Below the pieces are notes generated by a model that saw nothing but the letters and a program-made list of their open reading frames with translations, made no database searches and was not told where the DNA came from. A program made the translations under genes and the position numbers. A stretch of 64,000 nucleotides of DNA from Epiperipatus broadwayi (Eukaryota; Onychophora; Udeonychophora; Euonychophora; Peripatidae), in assembly GCA_028023455.1 (NCBI GenBank), contig JAQFVV010000257.1, forward strand, positions 1,306,001 to 1,370,000, given 5' to 3'. Positions 11,583 to 25,636 of this stretch are shown here, in pieces. How positions within the stretch are numbered: the stretch's first letter is position 1; every line of letters begins with the position of its first letter.

Positions 11583-11762
11583 TGAGCACATACGCTATAA
11601 TGTAGTTATAATAGCTCAATAATGTCTTATTGAGAACTGAGAACACTCTCAAACTGATCTTTTCAGAAGTCTATCTTGTGCTTTGGTTTGAAAAGTACCT
11701 TCAGTATTCAAACAAGACATCATTGAGCTATTATAACTAAACTACAACGCATATGCTTAGAG
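11583..11762. repeat. Inverted repeat of about 180 bp, MITE-like
   Basis: The left arm (about 11583-11640), containing TTATAATAGCTCAATAATGT, pairs with the right arm (about 11700-11760), containing ACATCATTGAGCTATTATAA. The ends GAGCACATACG and CGCATATGCTTAG are also partly complementary. The roughly 60-bp centre is unpaired. It has no coding capacity, and no target duplication could be assigned. Confidence 0.6.
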
Positions 11763-11879
11763 TGTACACCCCTTTATTTTAAATTACATACAATTTTTGT
11801 GCTAGTAAATAAAATTGAATATTACATTGTAACTTTTAATTTGTTCTCATAAACATATTTTCTTTTATTATCAAGATAA

Positions 11880-12170
11880 GTATTTGTATTATATAATATA
11901 GGGTACTGGTCAAATAATATTTTCCACCCAACATGACTAGAACCCACGAAACTGGACTTCAAACCCAATCAAACCAAAAAATTATTTCAAAGACCAAACT
12001 GAATTCAAACCCAATTCATGAGCTCAGATCAAAACCTAATGGATAATACATATTGATGGTGCATGAGACTATGCACCATGAACTAGCTCAATGGATGTGA
12101 TGATTACTGAGACCACTTATCTGACTAACTAATGTGTGATAAAATGACTATAGATATTTCTGAATAAATT

Positions 12171-12233
<63 letters not shown>

Positions 12234-14330
12234 GGGTTGCCAATACAAACAGTGAGCATGAATATTTAAAACTAATTAATAAATAATAAACAATCAAACC
12301 AAGTATGTATATAAAATATTTAATAATAAACAAATATTTGTTCAAATATTTATGAGAATTATAAATTATCTCTAGTCTTTGGAGTGTGAATTACAATGTA
12401 CAATAAATAATGGCAGTTATACTCATATGCCAATAATTAATACATAAGTATTTAAGAAATATATTTATCTATGCCTTGACAAAGTAGACAAGTGTAAATA
12501 ATGATACCTATGGCATTTGTTTTGAACGAATTACAAACATTATTTGTTATTTGGTATTTTATTTGGAAAAGAAAATATGATTCTAATTTTATGTAAGAAG
12601 GAGGTGATATTTATTTTCCACACATCCATAAATCAATTGATGAACACAATGATAAATGCATAGGGCATAACTTCAATACTTAACAAAGAAAATTATTTAA
12701 ATTATCGATAAATATAAAATTGTTTGATTTTAATGAAATCAATTCATTATGATTTATAAAGCAAAAGAGCAGGCCTTTATTTCAACTAAGAAATAAATGG
12801 TACTAACACATTATGAGCAGCAAAACGGTTTGTCAGTGATTCAAGAAGTAGGAGGGCAGCTTGTATTCAACAAGTCCTTTATGCCCTAAAAATGGTCCAT
12901 GGAACACAGGGAAAGGCAGGTCAGGACACAGCCACAAAACTTTGGTATTCCAATACAGTGATGATTGAGGAAGTGATTTCTTCCTATGTATTTAAAATAT
13001 CAATAATATCACCAAAATGACTAACCCAAGAAGCAAGAGGATGGCTCATGTTAGCAACTTTCTGAATGGTGATGATATAATGATAATAATATTTGATTAA
13101 TAAAGCCCAAATTATATAATAAATGCTTAACATAATGACCTGATCATATCAAATTGAAATCAAACTTACTTGGAGCAAATGTGCTTTGATGCAATTATAT
13201 AGTCATAATAATAATACCCTTTATATCATCCCCTTCCTGAACACAATTATAAAATACGAGATTTAAATTAGAATATATTTATTTTAGTTTCCTTATTAAC
13301 CTTTCATAAACCATTAATAAATGTGATCAATATGAATGGATAATTTTGTATAACTTAAATAAAATGGCTGGGAGCATAGGTGATAAACTGGGCTAATAAT
13401 ACTTATCAGCTGCTGGTAAAATCATATCAAACATTAAATAAATCTTTCAACTCAATAATTAAAAGAACTATATTAACTTAGTTCTAACAGGCAATGATTA
13501 AGCTATAAAATTTAATGCAATACTATTTTCTTAGGGTGAGTTTAAAAGAAAGAGATTATTATCAAGTTGAAAGTATTATTGGTATATTATTGCAAATAAA
13601 TGATATTAATAATTATTCAAATAATTAAATTAAAATTAGTTAAAATGAACTGCTATAGTAGGAGAAAGTTAACAAGATATTAATTTTAAGACTAGAGATA
13701 ATAGAATAGAGAATTACTATAACAAAATTTAACACATTATAAAATGAATAGAGAAATTTTAGACAGTAGTTAACTTAAATCATGATTTGAAATATAGTTC
13801 ATTAACAGACCAGAAAGTTGCAGTTTATAAAATGAAAGATTACCAGTCCTTCCATGGCTCACTCATTTTCAGGAATATAGAGTCCGGTTGAATTTAGGAG
13901 ACAACATAGGTGCACACTTGATTACCGTAGAATTCATTTATGGATTAGTTTCCTTTTTGGAGTTTAAGCAGCTTACGATTGGTATTGAAATGTTCTATTT
14001 TAGCAGCAACATTTTGAAGATTTCTTGGAGAAGTCCAGGATCCAGCAATCAGATTCCCAAACTACTATTAAAATTCAAAATTAAAAAGGACATAGTTTCT
14101 GGTAGCAACTCCTCTTAAATTAATAGTAATGGCTTCTTATAGAAACTTCTTCAGGGTATTTACATCTTTCCTATTGTTTCCCACCCATTCTGATTTTCAT
14201 GCCTTAAGGCTAAAGCTTTTACATTATTAGAAACCAAAATTTTCTCTAATTGATTTCCGATCCATTCCTCAGATAAGACTTTCAAATCCATTAACTTTGA
14301 ATTCATTTTCTATTTAGAAAATAAATTTGT
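11880..14330. repeat. Unclassified interspersed repeat X, copy A
   Basis: It is collinear with 17870-19970 in blocks. 12234-12262 matches 18172-18200 (GTTGCCAATACAAACAG versus GTTGTCAATACAGACAG). 12850-12885 matches 18627-18660 (GGGCAGCTTGTATTC versus GGGCGGCTTGTACTT). 13810-13850 matches 19495-19530. 14095-14125 matches 19730-19755. Copy A carries a (CA)n(TA)n expansion at 12169-12233 and is interrupted near its right end by the SINE at 14355-14462. No coding motif was recognised; the frame 13888-14118 lies inside the repeat. It could be an old LTR or a non-autonomous element. Ends are approximate. Confidence 0.55.
12169..12233. repeat. Compound microsatellite (CA)n(TA)n
   Basis: About 27 bp of CACACA pass directly into interrupted TATATA. 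The minus-strand frame over it is a low-complexity translation, not a gene. Confidence 0.9.
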
Positions 14331-14354
14331 AAAATCTGAAAACGATTTTAATTT

Positions 14355-14462
14355 TTTTTTTCATGTGTCATAGCATCGGCCGGGATGCGAATCCACAACC
14401 GTCTGCAACCAACTACTAGCTTGCATGGCAGCTGCGATACCTCTCGGCTAACAATGCAAGAT
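14355..14462 (-). mobile_element. tRNA-derived SINE with poly(A) and 15-bp target duplication
   Basis: The insertion is flanked by AAACGATTTTAATTT at 14340-14354 and again at 14463-14477. On the minus strand it starts near a tRNA-like acceptor half GCATTG, whose partner CGATGC lies about 80 nt downstream. An A-box-like TAGCCGAGAGG follows the first half, and a B-box-like GGATTCGCATCC precedes the second. A short tail and an A-run end the copy. The spacing between boxes suggests a type II (Ser/Leu-like) tRNA ancestor with a long variable arm. The long duplication and A-tail indicate LINE-mediated retroposition. At 108 bp it is close to a bare tRNA retrocopy. Confidence 0.75.
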
Positions 14463-14477
14463 AAACGATTTTAATTT

Positions 14478-15388
14478 AACACTGTTTTTAAAGTTTTAAC
14501 ATAGCATTTTAACTAATTAATAAAAGATTCCCTATTGTCTTTGGGAAAGGACAATCTGAAAGCTTATCAAAATAATGTAACTTTTAATCATATAAATTTG
14601 AACAAAATGGTAAAGAATGAAATAAAATATTCGGATGTAATAAAGCGTTATAATGAATATATATTTAACTATTTACAAATATATACCTACATTGCCAGTA
14701 ATTAATATATATATATATTCATGAATATTTTATCATGAGGTAGTTAATAATTTAACAAATTTAAACATAAGATAATTAGCCTCAATAAAGTTTTAAATAG
14801 TAGTTTTCGTTTTAATTAAAGTTAAAGTATATTGAAGATAGTATGAAGTCTCATTACATTTGGAAATATTGACTGTTAGTGACAGGGTTTTGAACTAGGT
14901 TAAAGGTGGGATCTCATGAAGCTCGGATCGAAATTATATCCGTCAGCTTCAATATGAACAGTTGTATTTGTTTCTAGTAAACAAAATATTGATACACTTT
15001 TCATTAAACACACAATTGATTACAAAATGGCAAGAAATTCAATAATAGTAGCCAATTTTAATATAGATTATATCTAATTCTAAAATAAAGTGGTTAAATT
15101 TTTTCTTGTTATTACTAAATCAAACCTTTTTTATTTTTATTTGAATCAGTAAAATTTAGAAACGATTTATCTCCACGAATGTAATATCTATATATACATA
15201 TAGAAAAATGCACTATGCAAACTATGTGCTATTTTTTTAATCTTTAAAGAAGGTCTTATTCCTCCACCTCTGTTACAAGCATTGCTACATTTATGAGATT
15301 ATCAATGGAAAGCATGCTAAGCATTACAGTATTGTTAATGCTAATAAAGCTTTGCTCTTAATACAGTTTTTGTATTTGTATATATATA

Positions 15389-15434
<46 letters not shown>

Positions 15435-16667
15435 TAAAGTAGATATTTCTTTTTTAGTGTATTATTTGTTTTTATTGATCATAAAAATTACTCCAGCAAT
15501 TATTATCACTGAATCTTTTTTAATAAGGGTGAACTGTATACGTAAGCATTTATACACATACATACACATTTGCTTTTTTCTTTTTATAAAAAGTTATAGT
15601 TAATATTACTTATACTGTGGAGTATTTTTTTTAATAAAAAAATATAGATTTAAAGTTATATATATAATTATAAAAGCAAGTGCTGTAGAGTAAGTTAATT
15701 AAAACTTTGCCTTTTAAATAGAATTCTGTATTTTTCAATAATAAAAAATCTTTTGTGCTTATGGAATTTTTTTCATAATATTTTCCCATGACATTGTTGA
15801 GTTTAATCAATATTTTTAATATTATAGAAAATATTTGATTTTTCTCTAACTTCCTCCAGATAGCAATGGGAAAAAATGTTTTATCAAAATTGAAACAATT
15901 CACATTCAATTTTCCATATTTTAAATATTGTTCATCACTTTTTTTTAATTGAAAATAGTAAACTGATGATTCAGTTGTGGGGTTTTAGATAGCTTTGCTG
16001 TTCTTTTTTCCTTCTTTATGTTTAAAAGATGAATCACAATAAAGGCTTTAAAAAAAGCTATATTTTCGAATCTTATTTTCTTATGACAATTTTCTCATTG
16101 TTTTAATTTTTCCAAATTTTTCTATCATAGTTCACTGAACTGATGTATAGAAATCATTTTTCATCTTTCACCCCATGGCTAGTTCTGAACACTCATGAAC
16201 ATTCAATTGATGGCTTGATTTTTTTTTTTTTTTACTAATACTCCTATATTAATAATTATGTTTGAAAGAAATCTGGAATCATTAAATGCATCAGAAACCT
16301 ACAAAGTTGCTATATAAGTAAAATAATTCATTATATGGCTAAATCTTTTAACAACATCTATAGATAAGCAATGGAATTGACATTATTTACCAAGCTTTGG
16401 AGTTGTTGAATGATGAGTGTTAAGTAATTTGTCATTCTTGTATTGTTAACTGACTGATATACTGATTTTATGAGATATCTACTTATGTCTACCTGAAAGA
16501 AAAATTCTAAGACTCTTTGAATCTAGAAAAAATTCAATTTTTATCTATTATAGGTTTAAAATTTAGGTTAAGGGTTAGGCAGGTAATGTATATGCATTAA
16601 TTATTTGATTATGTGCTCTTAACTATATGTAAAAATATTATATAGCAATGTCTGTATTTTTTCAAAG
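14478..16667. other. AT-rich DNA with no recognised gene
   Basis: It contains the (ATT)n tract at 15388-15434. The frames spanning 15352-15603 and 15631-15909 are low-complexity translations without domains. No terminal repeats were found. Confidence 0.6.
15388..15434. repeat. (ATT)n microsatellite, about 47 bp
   Basis: A pure ATT tract follows a short (TA)n run. Unlike the arrays at 21.5-37 kb it has no retrotransposon at either edge. Confidence 0.9.
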
Positions 16668-17703
16668 CAATATATATAATTATATAATTGAATATTTATA
16701 AATACAGTAATCAGATATATTTTAAAAAATTTATCCACATAGGAGCACTTTTGACTATCCTCATAGTCTTTGCCAACTAATACTTCAAAAGGCTAACCTT
16801 CCCACAATTCTGTGATCTTAATATTTGCTGCCTGCCTGTTAATTAAGTCATGCTTATATTTATATATAAACATAGATTCTTTTATTTTTTTTATTTTTTT
16901 GAATTTGCAATATTTTAACATTATTGTAAATGAAGTTAAAACCATAAATACATGAATTATTATGGCCATGAAAAATGGTTGCTGAAACATTATTATCTAT
17001 TTTGCAATTTTGATTTGATTTCTGAACTCTTTTTAGCAACATCAAGTGCTCTTTATTTCCTTTATTCCAATGTACATCTTGATTCACCTATATATACACT
17101 GCCACACCTACATATCCATATACTATTTTTATTGTATCATTTATAAATGCTCTTTATTTTTTTTCCAATGTACATATTGATTCACCCATATATCCACTGC
17201 CACACCTACATATCCATTTATGAATGATACATTTTTTTATTGTATCATTTATAAATGGATATGTAGGGGTGGGGGTGGATATATTGGTGAATTGAGATGT
17301 ATGTTGGAAAAAAGAAATAAAAAAACATTTGCTGTTGTTAAAAAGAATTCAGAAATTGAATCAAAATTGCAAAGTAGATAATGTTTCAGCATCCATTTTT
17401 CACAACCATAATAATTCATGATTTATGGTTTTAATTTCAATTACAATAACCTTAAAATATTGCAAATTGAAAAAAATAACAACAAAAGAAGAATAAAAGA
17501 AGCTATGCTAATATATAAATACAAACATGGTTTAATTAACAGGTATGTAGCAAATGATAAGATCACAGAATTGTGGGAGTGTTAGCCTTTCAAAGTGTTA
17601 CTTGACAAAGACTGTGAGAATAGTCGAAAGTGCTCCTAAGTGGATACAATTTTTAAAATATATCTGATTTCTGTATTTATAAATATTCAATTATATATAT
17701 ATT
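16668..17703. repeat. Palindrome of about 1 kb (foldback element or inverted duplication)
   Basis: The left arm (about 16668-17150) and right arm (about 17250-17703) are inverse complements with scattered mismatches. TTGAATATTTATAAATACAG near 16688 is mirrored near 17690. AGGAGCACTTTTGACTATC at 16740 is mirrored near 17630. CACAATTCTGTGATCTTA at 16803 is mirrored near 17570. The centre holds a direct duplication of about 101 bp (17049-17149 and 17150-17257) and a small hairpin, AATGATACA/TGTATCATT. No transposase was recognised. Whether it is a foldback transposon or a local inverted duplication cannot be decided here. Confidence 0.8.
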
Positions 17704-17869
17704 GTGAACTTTTTATTAGTCCATTCTATTCTAAAATAAAATTTTGTTGTATAATTATAAATTTTGTTAAACTCAATAATATTTGCTTAGTAAACTAGGA
17801 AAGATAATGGCAAATTAGATTATAGGGTTTGAACTTGGGTTTAGTTAATGGAAATTTATAAGTGATCTG

Positions 17870-19970
17870 ATACATAACACAATTAACTCAAGATACATAT
17901 AATGTACCAGTAAAAAAATCACCATGCTTAATCACACACAGTAATCCGAATTCAAACCCAGTTCACGTCTAGGAATAAATTCCAAAATGCAAACTAAATT
18001 CAAACCCAAAACCCTGGCATGACCCACCGATGACAACATTACAACGGTACGGGGTCTTCCCTTTACTAGCTCATCGAAAAACACAGACTAAATTACCTAC
18101 AATCAGCTAGTTCATAGATATCTTATAGTCGGGATATTGGTACAGCTGATAATTTAATGTATATATTTAAGTTGTCAATACAGACAGCAGGTGATTAACT
18201 AGATTTCGAGAGTAATAATGCAAGAGAGACAAAATTAGATTAGATAATTTTTTTTTAATAAATTATGGAAAGCATTGAATAATATCATTTACAGGTACGG
18301 TAAAACTTTCATATGTATTTTATAATAAATTGCTGCTAGTCATTAATAATCGGTTTAGACTGCTTAACAAAACTCATGACAATATTTATGTGTTTTAACT
18401 GGTTGTATAAGTCGATATGAGAATCAGAGTAACTGGAGCATTTAAAATATTTAACTACTATTTTATATTAAGTTGTTTTATTTAAATAGATTCAAACCAT
18501 TGCGTATACGGATAAATGGGAGGCGGTTTTATATAAAATATAATATATAATACTGATGTACTGATGGTTGCAGGGATTAAGGTATACTACAAATAATAAC
18601 TTGCGGTGCATTGACGGAATACCGGGCGGCTTGTACTTTGACAAGTCTTAATGCCCCCAAGTAGATCCAGGACACTACAACCAGCCGGGCTCATTTTCGA
18701 ACCCCGGTGATCCAAGAGATTATCTGGAGAAGAATTTCTTTCTCTACATGTGGTAATAAAACGAGACGCCAACTTAGGCGGAGGTAAAGGCATTGCCACA
18801 GTAACATCGAGGAAGAGTGATCGGAAGTGGATTTTAAAACGAAATTATATAAAACCCTTTCTCTCCGTAACATTTTCTACGCAACAGTCCGATATAACTA
18901 TTCAATAAAACATGGCAAAATCAAACGATCGCAAAAGTAATAATTAATTAAATTTACTCTGAAACCCATAACTCCCCAGATTGTTCGGAAGGTAATAATA
19001 AATTATTATTCTTACTCCATAATAATATATAACAAAAGATTATAATAAAATTTTAGACTATTTTAAGTATTTGAGATTTGGAGTATAGATTAAAATATCA
19101 TGACAAAGTAAAAGAAACAATAAAAATACTTGAATATTTCTCAACTCAACATAAATGACGATTTTTAATTCGATACAAGAAAATTACTTTTAAAATGAAT
19201 ATAATAAATATTATGAGATAACTTTACTGACTTTAATTTGAGTTGAGAAATATTATTATTGGCATCGTTTTGTTTGTAAAATAAGTAATAGTAAAAATAT
19301 AAATGTATTCACAAATGGATTATTAGTAGGCACAAATATTAATAATTATCACATAAAGACTAGAGAACACACCGAAATATTAGAGAAGAAATTTACTGAC
19401 AGGTTTTAGTGTAACATTTTCAAATGGAAAGCAAGAAATTTACATGCAATTACTTTGATTAACAGATTAAATATAAAATTATTACTGAGAGGAAAGTTAA
19501 AAGTTCATGTAACAAAAGTTACCATTCTTTCTTCGTCCGGCTTTTCTTCTTGCGGTGATATGTATGAAGAACGTAGGCGCGCATTTTGAATTTCTTAGAA
19601 CGGCATGGTTAATTTAAATGTTGGAATTTGGAAGACTGGAAGCACGGAAAACATTACAGATCAGCGGTACGAAAGATTTAAAGTGGCAGAACAGGAATCA
19701 GCTTCTTGGACTCAGCCCATCATGATTGCAGTTTACCGGGCAACTTCTTAATAACGGTTGAAGTGATTTCTCTGGCACAACTACTTTGCTGTCTTGAGAC
19801 GATCTAACCACAGCCAAGCCAAAAGTTAGAGTGTCTATATTATATTTAAGATGGCTACGGTTGACCTTTCTGCCTAGTTTTGTTCATAACTCCGCCTCCT
19901 TTGATTTTCGGCCTCCAGCAATATCTAATTTTTGACTATACAATAGCCTTTGCCTTTCTTGATAAGAGTT
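17870..19970. repeat. Unclassified interspersed repeat X, copy B
   Basis: It is the partner of copy A at 11880-14330 and is slightly shorter. It is locally richer in CpG and GC than its surroundings (18590-18900 and 19540-19920), suggesting less decay. On the minus strand GGGTTCGAAAATGAGCC near 18700 resembles a tRNA B box. The short minus-strand frames at 18587-18873 show no known domain. It may be a non-autonomous LTR or other element of unknown class. Confidence 0.55.
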
Positions 19971-22005
<2,035 letters not shown>

Positions 22006-22266
22006 GTTTCAATAAAGGCTTTATTGATCTCAATGGTTTACATAAGTTTACATCTAGAAAAATTTGAAATTTAACATACAATGAATAATATTAGGGTAAA
22101 CACATATAAATGAATTTAGTGGTTACACTTTGTGGTTAATGGACTATAACAATATAAAAATTAAACAAGCAAAAATAATCAGAGTTCTAAAGTTTGAGGA
22201 GCTTATTCAGTTTTGTCCGCATATCACTTTGAATGTTAGTTGTATGATAGTTTTTCTTTGCAGCAT

Positions 22267-25200
22267 TCACAGCATTGATGGTTGTTTTAACAATGACCAT
22301 GTTGCTGCATATAAGTGGGGGTTGGTTATTATTTTATCTCTATTTCGAATGTGTAGCAGTTTGTTGCTAAATGTAGCTGGGTGTCGTCTGGTGTTATTGC
22401 CAATTAAGAAAGTACATCGGGTGCACCAATATGCATATAGAACAAATGTGGCTGCCCTAATGCTAGGTATTGATCTTCCCTGAAAAGCAGCTATTATGTG
22501 ATTAATGATTGTACCCGGTTTTCTGTAGGTGTTACATATCATCTGTCGTGTTTGGTTAAGTGCTACACATTGATAAATAAAGTGGTCCAGTGTCTCTTCT
22601 GCTCGATGGCAGAGTCCACAGAAGGGGTCAATAGATATATACATTCTTTTATGATAAAGAAAGTGGGTTGTTGGCAAGGCAATGAGATTGATTTTCATGA
22701 TAAAATCAAAGTATTTGGGCTCTAGAGCCCATTTTTTATATTCCTTGAGTAGTCTCTTGTTGTTAATTCCTAGCATAGGTTGTATAACATTAGTATCTGC
22801 TTCTCTGTTTATTAAACCATAAATATCCCAGTATGAATACTTATGCAAATACTGTTCTGGAATCTTGTCTGTGGTTTTGCATTGGTATATAATGTTGGTG
22901 AAAAAGGAACCTTTTGGAGGTGGTCTATCTGTTGGAGTAACTTCTAGCAAGTGGTTAATTTTGGGGTATTTGGCAAGTATTGTGATTATTGAGTTCCTTA
23001 ACTTCTGTATATGAAAAACATTGATGTTGTGCAAGCCAAGTCCATTTTTAATTAGAGGTTGGCTAAGTTTTTTTGTGGAAATTGCTACTGTTTTTCTGGC
23101 CCAAAGTAGTTTATTATATATGGTTTTAATTTTTGAAATGAACCCCTTTGAGAATGAAATAACTTACTATAGTAAGTTATTTTGGTTGTGATAAGCTGGT
23201 TAATTAACTGTACTTTGGAATATAGTGAAAGATATGCCTTGGACAAGGAGTTTATAATTTTTGTGGCTTCTTCTTTAAGTTTATTTTGGATATGACATCT
23301 CATTCCTGTAATTCCCATTTCAAATGGGAACCCAAGGAAAGAGTTTGGTTTTGATTTGTAAATTGATGTACAGGGTTTACCAGTGTATAGAGACCAGGCT
23401 GTGGTTTTTGCTGGATTAAATGATAATTCATATTTTTGTGAATATTCTTGTAATATCTTTTGGAGTTGCGGTATTTGTTTTTTTGATGTTAGGAATATGG
23501 TAACATCATCCATATAAGCGATGCAAGTAGTGCGCTGTGTTGTGTCTGGTATCTCGATCCCAGTAAATGCATTTTGTATGCTTTTAATAAGGGGATTGAT
23601 GTAAAATATAAACAATAGTGAACTAAGAGGGGATCCTTGGGATATAGATTTGGTGGGCGTGAAAGATGGTGAGTTTCTTCCATTTAAAGTTATATGGATC
23701 TCTCTGTTCAGAAGCAGGTTAGCAATTATATATAGATGTGTTCTAGGAATTTCTGTGTCTTTTAGCATTTTTAGAAGTGTGTATATATTGACTGAGTCAA
23801 ATGCAGCTTCTATGTCAAGCTGCACAACAACGGGTCCGTATTTTTTCCGCTGTTTTACTGTTGCTAGAATTGCTTTGAAGAATAAAGCTGCTTCTGTTGT
23901 TGAAGAGTTTTTCTTTGCATATTGTGCTTCGGAGATAAGTGGCATTATATACGGTTCAATTTCATCTTTAATAATTTTCTCCAGAATTTTGATTGGCAAA
24001 GGTCCCATAGATATTGGTCTGAGGTCTGTAATAGGTGGAATAATTGCTTTCTTTTTATTATAGGGTACTATGGCTATTGGATAGACACCCTCCATGGGTT
24101 GAATTTGTTGTGCTAGATGGTTTGCTAACTGACATAAATATTCTGTTGTGAATTTACTTAGATGCTTTAATACAAACAATGGAACTCCAGGACTACCTGG
24201 ATGGCAAGCGTTTCGAATAGTATTTAGTTTTGTTGTGAAGAGATCTTTTGTGAATGGGGTTTTTGTCTCTGGTGGGCCAAACAGATTATGTGGTATTTTA
24301 TATGGTTGTCTTTCTTGTAATTTTTCTTTAAAATATTCAAAAATTGGCATAATCATATTGTGTCCTGCATATGTTCCACTATTTAGATCGGAAGAGCCAT
24401 TGGAGTGCCATTGGCACTTTTACATCTGGTTGGTTCCCCAGCGCCCATCTTATATAATCTCTTGTCCAAGTGTGTGGCCTGGTTAGGCATACCTTGCTTT
24501 TCTTTATCTTCAGATAGCTTTTGAGTTCTTCACATGCTTTATTGTATGCATGTGTAAGCTTGAATATATACTGCTGGGTGCAGTGTGATGGGTTAATCAT
24601 GATTATTCTCTGGTGTAACTGATCTGCCAGAGACAAAAGTCTTGATGGTGGAGGTTGTTTTTTTGTTATATGGTTAATGTTAAAGGACAACATTCCCATA
24701 AATGCTAGATATTTCTGGACCGGGTTCAAAGTCATATCTTTGATTTTGTTTAGCATTATGTAGGTCTCAGAGAACAGAAATTCAGGGGTTGTTTCTGGGA
24801 GTAAAACTCTTATTGTTCTTGTAAGTGGAAAGGGTGATATTTGAATTTGGGCACAGTCAATTGTGACTATTTGAGCTGAGTGATCGGAAAAAGTTGAGGG
24901 AGTTAGTTTTATTTCAATAAGGTGGTGAAGCATTGGAGAATAAAAGCACAGATCAATAAGTGAAGAGAAGCGATTATTGTGGAAAGAGATGGCATTATCT
25001 GGCAAAAAACCTTGGCCACTCATTAGTGGTATGTTTATTCTGTGAAGCCAACGTTGGGTAAATTCCTGATATTTTAAATTAAAATCTCCAATTAAGATGG
25101 TTGGGTTTGAAGTTGTAGCTAACCTTGAATTAATGTTTGCAATTATGGTATCTATTTTTTTATCCTGTAAAGGCATATATACAAAAACCAGATTTATTGT

Positions 25201-25511
25201 TATGCTTTTTTGGTTGAAGGTTGCAATTAATAAGTTCATGTCAATGTGAATTATTTTGAACGTTGTGAATGGGCAATTTCTAGCAATTATGAGTCCAGTT
25301 CCAGCTGAGGGAGAGGAAGAGTCTCTGGAGCATGCACAGAAACCTTCTGTATTTAAATGTTTGGCTGGGTCAGTTTGTGATCCAGCATAAATTTTGTCTC
25401 AAGTATACCAAGCAAGTGTGGTTGTATATCCTTGATCCAATGTTTTAACTTATTAATTTTTGAGGTTGAGTTCAAACCCCTGACATTGATTGCTGCAATT
25501 TTTATTTTCAT
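22267..25511 (-). pseudogene. Tx1-like ORF2: endonuclease-RT, frameshifted
   Basis: It starts at the ATG at 25511 with IAAINVRGLNS, the APE-endonuclease N-terminus. LLGILETKF carries the catalytic Glu and TILIGDFNLK (about 25100) follows. The frame breaks near 25350, 24390 and 23150. The RT domain has ITDLRPISMGPLPIKILEK, VQLDIEAAFDSV with the first catalytic Asp, SISQGSPLSSLLFIFYI, and the AYMDDV active site with YMDD at 23505-23516. The C-terminal part has PTDRPPP, a YFDFIMKINLIALPT block and a CGLC...H...C zinc-binding motif (about 22625-22580). The product would nick target DNA and reverse transcribe the element RNA in the nucleus. The breaks make this copy inactive. Confidence 0.85.
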
Positions 25512-25636
25512 TATATGTTTTTTGGTTGAGATTTAAATATTAGGGTTGATCTGGTGTTTCTTCCCATTCATTCTCATATTCCATTTCCAGATCTTCATCT
25601 GTTTCCACTGTAGTTGTATTGTTGTGATCAGAAAGG

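Noticed and set aside
14680-14730. TTGCCAGTAATTAA resembling a word inside the LTR at 40303
   Set aside because: The similarity is about 14 bp in AT-rich sequence and does not extend, so it is not called as an LTR fragment.
15352-15909. Frames of 83 and 92 codons
   Set aside because: Low-complexity translations of AT-rich DNA and an ATT tract; no start context, domain or neighbouring gene structure.
18587-18873. Overlapping minus-strand frames in a CpG-richer patch as a host first exon
   Set aside because: The patch is part of repeat X, with a diverged counterpart near 12810-13000; the frames are not conserved between copies.
23159-23183. Perfect palindrome in the element A RT region (AATAACTTACTA mirrored)
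   Set aside because: It encodes part of the RT C-terminal sequence and looks like a chance result of codon use; no regulatory context.
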